In this document: positions 32,889 through 41,518 of the stretch, one piece after another
Position numbering within the stretch: position 1 is the stretch's first letter
Layout of the letters: every line of letters begins with the position of its first letter
NCBI GenBank assembly: GCA_029862045.1
Contig: JAOTYE010000003.1
Coordinates: forward strand, 209,631-273,630
Direction: 5' to 3'
From: Gammaproteobacteria bacterium
Lineage (GTDB): Bacteria > Pseudomonadota > Gammaproteobacteria > Steroidobacterales > Woeseiaceae
DNA: 64,000 nt
Notes under the pieces: model-generated
Databases searched by the model: none
Seen by the model: only the letters and a program-made list of their open reading frames with translations
What the model was told of the DNA's origin: nothing
Position numbers and translations under genes: made by a program

Positions 32889-34475
32889 ATGAATTCCGAA
32901 GCCGTTGACCTTTCGTCTGTCGAGCGCGAAAAAACGCTCATCGATTCGCTGCTGCACGAAAGCGTCTATCCTCATCCTGCCGACAACATTCGACTTCTCG
33001 AGACGCATATTTCCTGGGTCATTCTGACAGGTAGTTTTGCCTATAAGGTCAAGAAACCGATCAAGCTCGAATTCCTGGACTTTTCGTCACTCGAACGGCG
33101 TAAGCATTTCTGCGATGAGGAGCTGAGACTCAATCGACGCTGGGCGCCGGACATCTATCTGGACGTCGTGCCGATCTGCGGAAGCTTTGAGGAACCAAGA
33201 ATCGGTGGCACTGGTTCCCCCATCGAGTACGCCGTCAAGATGGTGCAGTTTCCGCAATCAGCACAACTTGATGCACAACTCGATGCCGGGCTGCTCGTCG
33301 ATGGCGATATGGATGAATTGGCCGAGATGATCGCTGACCGACACGCGTCGGCAGCGGTATGCGCTAGGTTGGACGCCGCAGATGCGGTCGAATTAGTACA
33401 GCATCCGATGCTGGAAAACATTGAGCACCTGAAGTTGCACGTCAGTCGCGATGAGTTGCAGGGCCCTGCGGCATGGACCGGCAAGAAACTGCGTGAGCTG
33501 TGGGCGACGGTGATCCAGCGACAGGACGACGGTTTCATCCGCGAGTGCCATGGTGATCTGCACCTTAGAAATCTTGTCCGACTGCCATCGGGTATCGCTG
33601 CCTTTGACTGTGTGGAGTTCAGTGCGGAGCTACGCGACATCGATGTGATCAGCGATGCAGCCTTTCTGATGATGGACCTGATTGCCCGCGGGCGGCAGGA
33701 TCTCGGCTATCTTTTTATCAATCGCTATCTGGAGTGCACAGGGGATTATCCGGGCATGTCGGTCTTTGGGCTGTACTACGTCTACCATGCCCTGATTCGG
33801 GCCAAGATCGCGGCCATTCAAAGCGTTGAGCGGACCAATGAGGCCGACCGACATCGGGACCAGGAAGAAATAGCTCACTATTGTTCAGTCGCGCGCCGCT
33901 GGATCGCACCGCGGCGGCCTTGCCTGGTCGCCATGCATGGTTTTTCGGGATCTGGCAAGACATGGTTATCGCAACAGTTGCTGTCACGATTGCCGGCGAT
34001 ACGCGTGCGTTCGGATATTGAGCGCAAGCGCTTATACGGTCTCAGGGAAACCGAGAAGAGTGGTGCTTCTGTCGGTAAGGGCATCTACGATCCGCGTGCA
34101 CGAACGGGCATCTATGGAGCGCTTGCCGACGCGGCCGAAACTTTGTTGCGGCTCGGACAACACGTCATAGTGGATGCCTCGTTCCTGAATCGTGACGACA
34201 GGCAGCTCTTTCAAATATTGGCGAACCGGCTTGACGCGGATTTCGTCATCGTTGCTGCGCGCGCAGAGCCCGATGAGTTGCGTCGGCGGGTGCAAATCAG
34301 ACAGCGTGACGTGCGCGATGCCTCAGAAGCCGATACGGACGTATTGCAATACCAGTACGAGCATGCGGATCCCTTGGTTGCTGAAGAACTTGAATGGACC
34401 ATCGATGTTGCAACGGATGCGGATATCGATGCAGATCGTATCGTAGAGCAAATCGTCGCCGCACGGCGCTCCTGA
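32889..34475 (+). CDS. Aminoglycoside-phosphotransferase-like / P-loop ATPase fusion
   Basis: The 528-aa protein joins two kinases. Residues about 1-340 form an APH/choline-kinase-like domain with KVKKPIKLEFLDFS, catalytic HGDLHLRNL and AFDCVEFSAELRDID. Residues about 345-520 form a P-loop nucleotidase with Walker A GFSGSGKTW, similar to the zeta-toxin/shikimate-kinase group (RSDIERKRLYG). Such two-domain proteins are widespread but functionally uncharacterised. The gene starts 23 bp after the proline dehydrogenase stop, so the two may be cotranscribed. Confidence 0.85.
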   Translation: MNSEAVDLSSVEREKTLIDSLLHESVYPHPADNIRLLETHISWVILTGSFAYKVKKPIKLEFLDFSSLERRKHFCDEELRLNRRWAPDIYLDVVPICGSFEEPRIGGTGSPIEYAVKMVQFPQSAQLDAQLDAGLLVDGDMDELAEMIADRHASAAVCARLDAADAVELVQHPMLENIEHLKLHVSRDELQGPAAWTGKKLRELWATVIQRQDDGFIRECHGDLHLRNLVRLPSGIAAFDCVEFSAELRDIDVISDAAFLMMDLIARGRQDLGYLFINRYLECTGDYPGMSVFGLYYVYHALIRAKIAAIQSVERTNEADRHRDQEEIAHYCSVARRWIAPRRPCLVAMHGFSGSGKTWLSQQLLSRLPAIRVRSDIERKRLYGLRETEKSGASVGKGIYDPRARTGIYGALADAAETLLRLGQHVIVDASFLNRDDRQLFQILANRLDADFVIVAARAEPDELRRRVQIRQRDVRDASEADTDVLQYQYEHADPLVAEELEWTIDVATDADIDADRIVEQIVAARRS

Positions 34476-34528
34476 GGCTGCGCACAGTGGACCTGTCCAT
34501 GGTGCATTAATCTTTACCCGGGACAGGC

Positions 34529-35602
34529 ATGAGCGATGTGGAAATAAATCCAAAATCGATGCGTGTATTCAGAATCACTTTGACAGGTCTTGCGCTGCTG
34601 GTCGTGGCATGCCGGCCCGGTTCATTTGTGGAGCCAGAAAATGCTGCAAGCACTGATTTCACCGTGCTAACCCTCAACCTTCATACGTATCAGGAAATCC
34701 ACAGCGAAGGCGTGGCCGAGTCGGAGTTAACCGACGAATTGGCGCGACAACGGATCGATTCATACGGTCCACTGTTCGACCGTATCGCGGACGGCATCAC
34801 CCAGCTTGACCCTGATGTTGTCTGTTTCCAGGAAGTCGGCGAATGGTCCGGCGGCAATACGGAGAACCCTGATTCCGTGCTGTTCGGCTCATCGGACAGC
34901 AACATGGTCCACCAAATCCTGCAGCGTTTGGACGAGCACTACTTCTACACCATGGATTGGTCGCATTACGGTTTCGATGTCTGGCTCGAAGGTTCGGCGA
35001 TCCTGAGTAAACACCCTTTCATCGATACCGGATCACGATTCATCAGTAATCCGGACAACGGCCACTACGAGTTCTGGAAATCGCGCAATGTCCCGATGGC
35101 GCGGATCGAGCTTCCTGGATCCGGCAGGGTCAATGTGTTCTCGGTGCACACGGGTTGGTGGGACGACGAAGAAGAGCCGTTCCAGGATCAGTACAGGAAC
35201 CTCCTGGCCTGGGCAGGAGAAATTGCGGAGCCGCACGAGACAACGTTTCTTTGTGGTGATTTCAATGTGCCTGCTGGCAGCAGGATGCAGGAGTTCATGA
35301 CAAACGGCACGGGCTACTCGGATCAATACGCGCTGGCCAACCCCGATGGCTTATTCGATGCGACGATTGGTGGTGCTATTGATGGCTGGGAAGACAACGA
35401 TAGCGGTCAGCGCATCGACTACATTCTGATGAACGATGACAGTCTTCTTAAGGTAGAAAAGGCGGAGATAGTCTTCACGGAAGAAACGTACGGAATCGTT
35501 TCGGACCATGCGGGAGTCTATGCGCGTTTTAGTCGACGCATCGATAGCTCGGCCCGGGAATTACCGGAGAGGAGACGGCTTGCGGGGCGTGACGACGACT
35601 AG
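34529..35602 (+). CDS. Secreted endonuclease/exonuclease/phosphatase-family lipoprotein
   Basis: The 357-aa product has an N-terminal hydrophobic signal ending in a lipobox (LLVVAC), so it should be attached to the cell envelope. The rest is an EEP-fold phosphodiesterase: LTLNLHTYQ, VCFQEVGEW, FSVHTGWWDD, FLCGDFNVPAG and ISDHAGVYA-like IVSDHAGVYA. Such enzymes cleave nucleic acids, sphingomyelin or phosphoinositides. A start at 34559 would put the signal closer to the N-terminus, but GGGACAGG supports 34529. It converges with the lytic transglycosylase gene; the stops share CTAG. Confidence 0.85.
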   Translation: MSDVEINPKSMRVFRITLTGLALLVVACRPGSFVEPENAASTDFTVLTLNLHTYQEIHSEGVAESELTDELARQRIDSYGPLFDRIADGITQLDPDVVCFQEVGEWSGGNTENPDSVLFGSSDSNMVHQILQRLDEHYFYTMDWSHYGFDVWLEGSAILSKHPFIDTGSRFISNPDNGHYEFWKSRNVPMARIELPGSGRVNVFSVHTGWWDDEEEPFQDQYRNLLAWAGEIAEPHETTFLCGDFNVPAGSRMQEFMTNGTGYSDQYALANPDGLFDATIGGAIDGWEDNDSGQRIDYILMNDDSLLKVEKAEIVFTEETYGIVSDHAGVYARFSRRIDSSARELPERRRLAGRDDD

Positions 35603-36399
35603 TCGACGCGAAATCCGGCGCGTCGCAGCAGTCCGGCGCCGCGGTCAAATTCCTGTCGATCGGCGTACGTCATCACGACCTCGAACTTGCCGGTGCCGCG
35701 GCGAAACCAGTCAAGATTCAGTTCCGGGGCGTTTCTCTCCAGCTGCGCAATGAATGCAGTGGCCCGGTAGGGTTCGCCAAAGGAAACGAGTGTGGACTGG
35801 CCGAGTTCCGAATACAGTGCGTCGCCGATGGGTTTCGTGCCGGAGCTGCTGCCCAAAACGTAGTTAAGGTGTCGATAGATGTAACCCGAATACCAATTGG
35901 CGCCCGTCGGAATGTTCTCGCCACTAGCAGGAATGCGTCGTGGGCCATAGTTGTACGCTGCGAGTGCGAGGTGCAGGTTGCCGCTGTATTGATTCACTAG
36001 TTCCTTCAAATAGCGTGCCCCGGCGTCGATATTGACACAGGGATCGTAAAGTTCGCTTAGTCGATCGATGCCGAGATGCTTCGCGGTGTCAGGCCAGAGA
36101 ATCTGCATGACGCCATGTGCATTGGCCCGGGATCGCGCTGTTTCTTCAAAGTCGCTCTCGCCCCGCGCGACGGCCAGCAGCAGTGTCAGCGGCAAGTCAT
36201 ATTGTAGTGCCGCGGCGCCGAAACAGCTCGCATGCGGAAACCGATAGACTGGTGGCAAATGCGTCTGCGAATTCACGTAAGCGCGCCACGCGTCGTCGAG
36301 ATTTGCTTCGGTAGTGCTGGCCGCGCTGGTGTGCGACATGAACAACAAAGTGATCAGAATCGACAGTACCGCAAATCGTTTTGCTGTTATGTCAACCAT
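35599..36399 (-). CDS. Lytic transglycosylase with C-terminal SPOR-like domain
   Basis: The 266-aa protein has a signal peptide (residues 8-26) and a Slt-type catalytic domain: catalytic E81 in ARGESDFEE, AHGVMQILW and ALAAYNYGPRRI. It cuts glycan strands of peptidoglycan in the periplasm. After the enzyme domain, residues about 200-266 repeat the tail of the preceding gene's product (AFIAQLERN ... FEVVMTYADR). ATG 36399 overlaps the upstream stop by 8 bp. It is the last of seven coupled genes, so wall cutting seems to be the output of that module. Confidence 0.88.
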   Translation of the reverse strand: MVDITAKRFAVLSILITLLFMSHTSAASTTEANLDDAWRAYVNSQTHLPPVYRFPHASCFGAAALQYDLPLTLLLAVARGESDFEETARSRANAHGVMQILWPDTAKHLGIDRLSELYDPCVNIDAGARYLKELVNQYSGNLHLALAAYNYGPRRIPASGENIPTGANWYSGYIYRHLNYVLGSSSGTKPIGDALYSELGQSTLVSFGEPYRATAFIAQLERNAPELNLDWFRRGTGKFEVVMTYADRQEFDRGAGLLRRAGFRVD

Positions 36400-36892
36400 C
36401 CGGAAGTTCCAAACCGGTTGCTGCCGAGATTTGCGAAATATTGGACATGATCTCGTTGTCATCGCCATACGCAAATGCGACTTCATAAACACCGGTCTTC
36501 ACTTTGACTACGCGGTAATCCAGCCCTGTCACTCGCTGTAACTGGGCGACGAAACCAGTCGCGGCAATTTCAGTGCGAAACGGGCTCCAAAAGGCGTACC
36601 ACTGCTGCGTGTCCTCCATGACGTCGATGTTCTCGGCTGCGGTTTGCTCCGCGGCCGTGTCGACGACTTCCTCGACAATCTCGTCGCTGAAGTCGTCCAC
36701 GACATTCTGTGCTGGTTCGAGCAAGTCTTGAGGCACGGGCTGAGATACTGAGGGTGTCGGCAACCGGATGACGCCGTTATCGCCAATAGGGGTAACCCGC
36801 GACCCGGTCTGTACCTGTGGAATGCCAACAAAGACGACAAGCGCTGCTACGGCCAGGGCGGAGCCCACGAGAACCCCCAGTAGTCGCATCAT
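36392..36892 (-). CDS. Single-span membrane protein with SPOR-like C-terminal domain
   Basis: From ATG 36892 the product is 166 aa: one transmembrane segment near the N-terminus (LLGVLVGSALAVAALVVFV), an acidic linker (residues 50-100, VVDDFSDEIVEEVVD) and a C-terminal domain with AATGFVAQLQRVTG, YRVVKVKTGVYEVAFAY. The latter looks like SPOR domains that bind denuded peptidoglycan and matches the tail of the next protein. No enzyme motif is seen. The start lies 10 bp after the previous stop with GAGGGCGGG as ribosome site. Confidence 0.78.
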   Translation of the reverse strand: MMRLLGVLVGSALAVAALVVFVGIPQVQTGSRVTPIGDNGVIRLPTPSVSQPVPQDLLEPAQNVVDDFSDEIVEEVVDTAAEQTAAENIDVMEDTQQWYAFWSPFRTEIAATGFVAQLQRVTGLDYRVVKVKTGVYEVAFAYGDDNEIMSNISQISAATGLELPDG

Positions 36893-36902
36893 TGGCCCGC
36901 CC

Positions 36903-38342
36903 TCATAGCACGTCTCTAACTTCAATTGCGCGCCAGTCGACATGCTGCGCCGAACGCGCGGTAAGCATGGCGAACTCGTCGAGCCAGTTTTGTAGTGCGC
37001 CGTTTCTCAGTCCGAACCTTACGGCATCGCTGCAGCGCATCGGTAGTTTGTCCAGATGATTCGCCAGGCGGCGCGCCGCGCGTGCGTCAGCGACAGCGAT
37101 CGCGTAGTACGTATCTGCGCGCGGCGAAACAAGCCACTCATCCGTCTCACGCGTGTTGCTACGTCCCATCGGCACGTAAGGGATTGGAAACTCCATTGGC
37201 GAGCCCGTCGTAATTACATGTGCTGCGGTGCGCTCGCGGCATGCGTTGTTCGCAAGCCGTACCAGCCCGTAGTTAGGTTGGTATTGAAGAAAGAACACGA
37301 TCGCGTCTGCATTCGCGTTGGCCGTCAGCAGCGAACATCCTCGGCAAGACGGCGAATGTTGCGTTCTGAGAACTCTGAGCGGACCGAGCAGCGTGTCTTT
37401 GGCAGTTTTGGGCATGGAAATGATTGTGCTCGCCGCCGCCACGGTGTTTTTTCCGCTTAGCCCGAAGCTTGGTAGCGACACGTATGCGCTTGCGCTCAGC
37501 GGAGAAAGGTCGCCGTCCGGATTTTTTGGCGTGATCGTCAGCCAGTACTGGAACAACGGTCCGTCGATGCGATGCGCCTTTCCGCTCAAGGTCGCATTGC
37601 TTTGCTCATCCTCCGCCGTGAATTCCAGCGTCAGGCGACTGGCAAGATTATTGCTCACGAGCTCGGCAGTACCATCAAGTACGTCGGGCGTCGTTTCGGC
37701 TCCGGTTGCCGTGACGATGTAATTGCCACTGGTTTCGCGTGACAGCGTACATGTCATCTCGTGCGCGAGGTGTGCGGCGAGGAGGTCGGTCTGTTCCGCA
37801 GTAAAAGGAACATCGCGCGCGCCAAGGAAAGTCTTGTCCGTCTGTATGTTACTGACCGCCTGCCGCTGAATCGGGGTGAGTTTGCCGCGCCAGCTGCTGC
37901 CAAAACCGGTCACCCAGGTGCGATCTTCGAGATCGAGTGCCCGGAGGCCGGCACTGTACGTGTCGTCGAGGCGCTTCGACAGTTCAATGCCAATGTAGTA
38001 GTGCACATCGTTACGCGTGCAGTCGACTGGCTGAGATCGCTCGGCACCGCCGCCGCGGCCTTGTTGCCAGCCAAGCAGAACGCCGGGAGTGTGCAGAGCC
38101 GCATCGAGCAGCCGATCGCGTAACGATAACGCGAGCTCATTGCTGACAGGACTCGGTGCGTTATCGTCGAGAATGACAAACATCACCGTCTCGCCTTTGA
38201 AACGAGGATGTTCGACCAGCTGCTGGCGAACGATGGGGATCAATTCGTGCTCGACCCAATGATTGAGATTGCGCTCATTTGCCGCCGTGGCCGGCAACGC
38301 CAACAATAGCAACAGTGCGGCGAGAGGAATCCGCATGATCAT
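36903..38342 (-). CDS. Secreted 479-aa protein of the TolQR-like module, unknown function
   Basis: The protein has a signal peptide (LAALLLLLALPATAA). Its N-terminal half (residues about 25-270) includes YYIGIELSKRLDDTYSAGLRALDLEDRTWV, faintly like FlgO/CsgG-type lipoprotein folds. A C-terminal segment (about 350-440, with EFPIPYVPMG and DTYYAIAVAD) resembles the surface/periplasmic DUF4384 domain; both comparisons are tentative. Several cysteines (C118, C210, two near 340, C372, C445) suggest disulfides and thus a periplasmic location. Both ends are coupled: it overlaps the preceding gene by 4 bp. Confidence 0.75.
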   Translation of the reverse strand: MIMRIPLAALLLLLALPATAANERNLNHWVEHELIPIVRQQLVEHPRFKGETVMFVILDDNAPSPVSNELALSLRDRLLDAALHTPGVLLGWQQGRGGGAERSQPVDCTRNDVHYYIGIELSKRLDDTYSAGLRALDLEDRTWVTGFGSSWRGKLTPIQRQAVSNIQTDKTFLGARDVPFTAEQTDLLAAHLAHEMTCTLSRETSGNYIVTATGAETTPDVLDGTAELVSNNLASRLTLEFTAEDEQSNATLSGKAHRIDGPLFQYWLTITPKNPDGDLSPLSASAYVSLPSFGLSGKNTVAAASTIISMPKTAKDTLLGPLRVLRTQHSPSCRGCSLLTANANADAIVFFLQYQPNYGLVRLANNACRERTAAHVITTGSPMEFPIPYVPMGRSNTRETDEWLVSPRADTYYAIAVADARAARRLANHLDKLPMRCSDAVRFGLRNGALQNWLDEFAMLTARSAQHVDWRAIEVRDVL

Positions 38343-39064
38343 GATGATTCCAGCCGCAGACTGCCATCGGCGCCGATCACGAGCGCGCCGCCCGTGTGCC
38401 CGCGAAGCAATGAATCGAGTTGCTGGCGCAGCCTACCGGGTAGAGTAACGCCCCATTCGATTGCTTTCGTATCGACGCCAGTTCTCGCCAGCGCGTCGAT
38501 CACGGGGCGCGGTACCGTCATCGTTTCCATTTCGTGAAACGCTTTTGGAGCGGATGCGTCCCAAAAACTGATACGGCTCTCGCTGACGGTCATTCGTTGC
38601 GTACGTCCGGTTCCGACCGCATAGAAGCCGACCTGACCGGCGGCGACTAGCCGTGTCAGTACCAGGTCGGATTCAAAACGCAACGTAAATCCCTGTTTTG
38701 CAGGCGCGGGTGCTGACGGTGCCGCGGCCGGCACGGGTGGCGATTCTGTTTTCGGCAGCGGCATTGCAGCGACGTTGGGCCGAATTAATTCCAGTCGCTC
38801 CGCGGATTCTTCGATTGCCGCAGATGGGGGTTGTTTGGCAGCGGTCTGTGGTGTGACCTCACTTACTGGTGGTGGCACCGCCGCTGCTTGCGATTGCGTC
38901 GCTGGCTCGGGGACCAGCGGAATGCTTTGCACGAGCGCAAAGATGGCAACAAGGCACAACGCCAGTATCGCCATGAAACGCATAATGTCGGTCTGCAGAT
39001 CGGCGGCGCCACCGGCGTCGGTGTCGCTCCGGTGCATGGGATAAAAGAGCGGCGAGCGTGTCAT
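38339..39064 (-). CDS. TolR/ExbD/MotB-like single-span subunit
   Basis: The 241-aa protein has a short cytoplasmic N-terminus, then TDIMRFMAILALCLVAIFAL with an aspartate (D26) at the mouth of the only transmembrane helix, the position of the proton-carrying Asp of TolR and ExbD. A Pro/Ala-rich linker (residues 50-110) spans the periplasm and a compact beta-rich domain ends the protein. The gene overlaps the channel gene by ATGA. I infer that it forms the proton channel with the product of the upstream gene. Confidence 0.75.
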   Translation of the reverse strand: MTRSPLFYPMHRSDTDAGGAADLQTDIMRFMAILALCLVAIFALVQSIPLVPEPATQSQAAAVPPPVSEVTPQTAAKQPPSAAIEESAERLELIRPNVAAMPLPKTESPPVPAAAPSAPAPAKQGFTLRFESDLVLTRLVAAGQVGFYAVGTGRTQRMTVSESRISFWDASAPKAFHEMETMTVPRPVIDALARTGVDTKAIEWGVTLPGRLRQQLDSLLRGHTGGALVIGADGSLRLESS

Positions 39065-39708
39065 GTCGGCGTTTCATCCACTGTGTGCCGCGCGCCGCGC
39101 TCGCTGAGGTGCTCCTCGATGCGTTGCAAGCTTTGCCGCATTTTCGACGTATCGGCTCTCGCAGCGTTGTCATACCGCTGTTGTAATGCGGCGCCCAACG
39201 TAACCGTCTTGTAAACGCGCATCAGATAGCCGCCGACGCCACCAAAAATTGTCGTCGATAATGCCAGCAGGATGCCGCCATCGACCATGCGCTCAAGCAT
39301 TGCGAAAGCACCCTGTTGCAGTGCCATGTCGCGATCGCCGAGCGCAAAGATCAATGCGCTGCGCATACCGATGGCAGTCCAGATGACGCCGGTACCGAAA
39401 AACAGCGTTGTCCAGATGTCTATCAGGTGATCAAGCTGCACAATCTGATTAACCGGTTTACCGGTGGCGAGATAACTTCGCAGCCGGCCGAGCGTGACAA
39501 AGAACGCCAGGAGCAATACTGCGAACACAGGGATCGACGAGCCGAGGTTGGTGTAGGCCCACAAAAGCCACTCATCCGGGCTACTGACGGCCGTTTCCTC
39601 AAGCCGAATCAAGCCGAATCGTGCCAGCATATATAAGAGCGCTGCTCCGCCAGTCAGCGTGGCGAATGCGCCAGCGAACAGGCCCTGTATAAAGACGCGC
39701 CCGGACAT
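39061..39708 (-). CDS. TolQ/ExbB/MotA-like proton-channel protein
   Basis: The 215-aa inner-membrane protein has four hydrophobic segments (about 5-30, 56-75, 96-122 and 141-166). The third reads LFFGTGVIWTAIGM and the fourth GGILLALSTTIFGGVGG, closely matching the paired channel helices of TolQ/ExbB with their conserved glycines and threonines. A cytoplasmic helical tail follows. Together with the Asp-containing partner downstream, it should use the proton gradient to move periplasmic components. tolA, tolB, pal and tonB are not present here. Confidence 0.78.
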   Translation of the reverse strand: MSGRVFIQGLFAGAFATLTGGAALLYMLARFGLIRLEETAVSSPDEWLLWAYTNLGSSIPVFAVLLLAFFVTLGRLRSYLATGKPVNQIVQLDHLIDIWTTLFFGTGVIWTAIGMRSALIFALGDRDMALQQGAFAMLERMVDGGILLALSTTIFGGVGGYLMRVYKTVTLGAALQQRYDNAARADTSKMRQSLQRIEEHLSERGARHTVDETPT

Positions 39709-39722
39709 TGGGCCGCCACCCG

Positions 39723-40268
39723 CTAGCGGCTTGCCGCGCAGGCGGTGCAGGTGGCCTCAAGCACGAGTTCAACCTCCTGGTACAGGCGGTCGGCACGATA
39801 GTACGCATCTGCATCCGTACTGATTTTGAGGAGACCGCGTTCTTTGTCCGAAAGCTCGCGCTCCATATCGAACAACACCTTTTGTTGGTTTGGGCAGGTG
39901 TGCGAGCAATTGTTGTAATCGCCTCGCATCGACATGAATTTCACGTTGAAGTAGCGATTGTAATAGTCCTGTGCCTGACGAGTACTCAGCAGTCCCTGTT
40001 CGCTGGACCACACCAGAAATTCGCTGAAGGCGCGTTTGTTTTCGGGTTTGGGATCACCTTCGGCGATCATGAGCAAGTCGTCGTAGTAACGATCGAATTG
40101 CGCCTGGCAACCGCTGTTGAGAGAACTTTTTACCGAATTGATCGCGCTGTCCAGGTTGCGCGACTGCGGCGAAGAGCAGACCGGCGGATTCGAGGCGCAG
40201 GATGCAAGCATCAACACTGCTGCGATCACGCCGATAATCTTGAATGAGTGTTTGTTTGTGTTTGTCAT
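39723..40268 (-). CDS. Lipoprotein of the TolQR-like module
   Basis: From ATG 40268 the 181-aa product has a lipoprotein signal ending LMLASC (C24), so it should be attached to the inner or outer membrane. Residue S26 after the lipidated cysteine (C-A-S) does not indicate inner-membrane retention, so outer membrane is likely. The mature part is helical with several cysteines (GCQAQFD, NNCSHTCPN, EATCTAC), possibly in disulfides. I do not recognise the family. It is encoded 14 bp before the channel gene. Confidence 0.78.
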   Translation of the reverse strand: MTNTNKHSFKIIGVIAAVLMLASCASNPPVCSSPQSRNLDSAINSVKSSLNSGCQAQFDRYYDDLLMIAEGDPKPENKRAFSEFLVWSSEQGLLSTRQAQDYYNRYFNVKFMSMRGDYNNCSHTCPNQQKVLFDMERELSDKERGLLKISTDADAYYRADRLYQEVELVLEATCTACAASR

Positions 40269-40294
40269 CACGATGCCGCTCCTGAAGGCGAAAT

Positions 40295-41164
40295 TCATTG
40301 TTCGAGTGGGCTGCGATAAGCCTGTTCGAGGCTACCGGGAGGCGGACCGGCAACGAGCGCGCGGCTCTCTTCGTCACCGAACAGGATCGACTTGACGCCG
40401 CCGACAACTTCCATCATTTCGGGCGTAATGATTCCGAACGACTGGTTCAGCTGCTCCATCAGCGTGGCACGCGCGATTTCCTGACGCGTCCTTTCGATCA
40501 GCGTGCTGGTCTCTTCCATGTCGAGGTAAATATCCGACGCCAGTACCGCAAGCGACTGGTCGCCCCGGCTGCCGGACGTAGCGACCAGTTGATAATACTG
40601 TTTGAAACGCTCTGAGAGGCGCATGCCGGAACGACCGCGCAATGTCGGTGCTGTCACCGACGTCTCGCCTGTTGCCGAAACTGTGCCAAGCAATGTCTCT
40701 TGCAATGTCCACGGTGTCATCTTCTTGCCGATTTCATTACGCAGGCCCTTTTCGAGACTGATACGCGTGTTATTTACGGTGTGTTCCATGTCCGGCAGAC
40801 GTTCTTCCATGATCGTCAGCATTTCCAGATAGGTTGCACCGATCTGTCGCGCGAGCCGCTGGCAACCGGTGTCGTTTTCGGCGCCGTCGCACTTGCTCTC
40901 CTGATACAGCTGCTGTTGCTGGTCGAGTCTCCCGATGACGTCCTGCAGGCCTGTTTCCATGTCGCGGGCAACATTGCCTGTCTGTCGCAGATCCTCGACG
41001 ACGGTCGTGGGAAACAGACGGATGGTTGGCGAGTTTGTCGCGTATGCAGGAACGGTTATGACCATTGCGATGATCAGATTCAGAGTGATTGCGCTCACAT
41101 ATGATCGCCGCGATCGAACACGGGCGGTGTGTGCGGCACAAGACGCGGCCAAAGAGGGATTCAT
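40295..41164 (-). CDS. Secreted coiled-coil protein, first gene of the TolQR-like module
   Basis: The 289-aa protein has a long positively charged N-terminus followed by a signal peptide (LNLIIAMVITVPAYA) and is mainly helical, with coiled-coil-prone segments around residues 60-95 and 120-180 (METGLQDVIGRLDQQQQLYQ). One cysteine pair (C92, C101) could form a disulfide. No known family is evident. It begins the seven-gene operon that ends with the lytic transglycosylase. The promoter should lie in 41165-41518. Confidence 0.75.
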   Translation of the reverse strand: MNPSLAASCAAHTARVRSRRSYVSAITLNLIIAMVITVPAYATNSPTIRLFPTTVVEDLRQTGNVARDMETGLQDVIGRLDQQQQLYQESKCDGAENDTGCQRLARQIGATYLEMLTIMEERLPDMEHTVNNTRISLEKGLRNEIGKKMTPWTLQETLLGTVSATGETSVTAPTLRGRSGMRLSERFKQYYQLVATSGSRGDQSLAVLASDIYLDMEETSTLIERTRQEIARATLMEQLNQSFGIITPEMMEVVGGVKSILFGDEESRALVAGPPPGSLEQAYRSPLEQ

Positions 41165-41518
41165 ATCGCCTTCTCCCAGGGTGGGTACTTGCTATGTGTA
41201 ATTTAGTTATTACGAAACACATTACTGCGGAGAGGCTGAATGAAAGCTGAATAGCAGGTCGGCGTGGTGCCGGCTGCGCCGTTCCCGGCGCGAACCGTAT
41301 TCACATTGTGCTGCGACAATCGATACGTGCGGCGCGTCAAGCGGCAGGGCCAATGCCTCCCAGTGACGTTTTGACATCACTAAGTAATTGATTTTACTGG
41401 GTGAAATGACGATCTCGACGGGATTCGTAAATCCGTGCAGCGGGCCAGGCGAACCCCTGTGCATAATAGCGGTCTGGCGGTGAAACATGACGCGCCAATA
41501 CCTCGTCCGGAGTCCCAA
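41165..41518. other. Intergenic region between the divergent envelope module and RND pump
   Basis: The 354-bp stretch has an A/T-rich part near 41195-41225 that would suit the promoter of the envelope module. A 98-codon frame on the minus strand has no ribosome site or family features and is not annotated. I see no repeat or RNA gene here. Confidence 0.5.

Noticed and set aside
38339..39708. Zorya defence or flagellar motor (ZorAB/MotAB)
   Set aside because: No ZorC/D/E, helicase or nuclease gene and no OmpA-like peptidoglycan-binding domain on the Asp-containing subunit; neighbours are envelope proteins.
41222..41518. 98-codon minus-strand frame in the RND upstream region
   Set aside because: No ribosome site, no signal or domain, arginine/histidine-rich composition typical of an antisense or intergenic frame.
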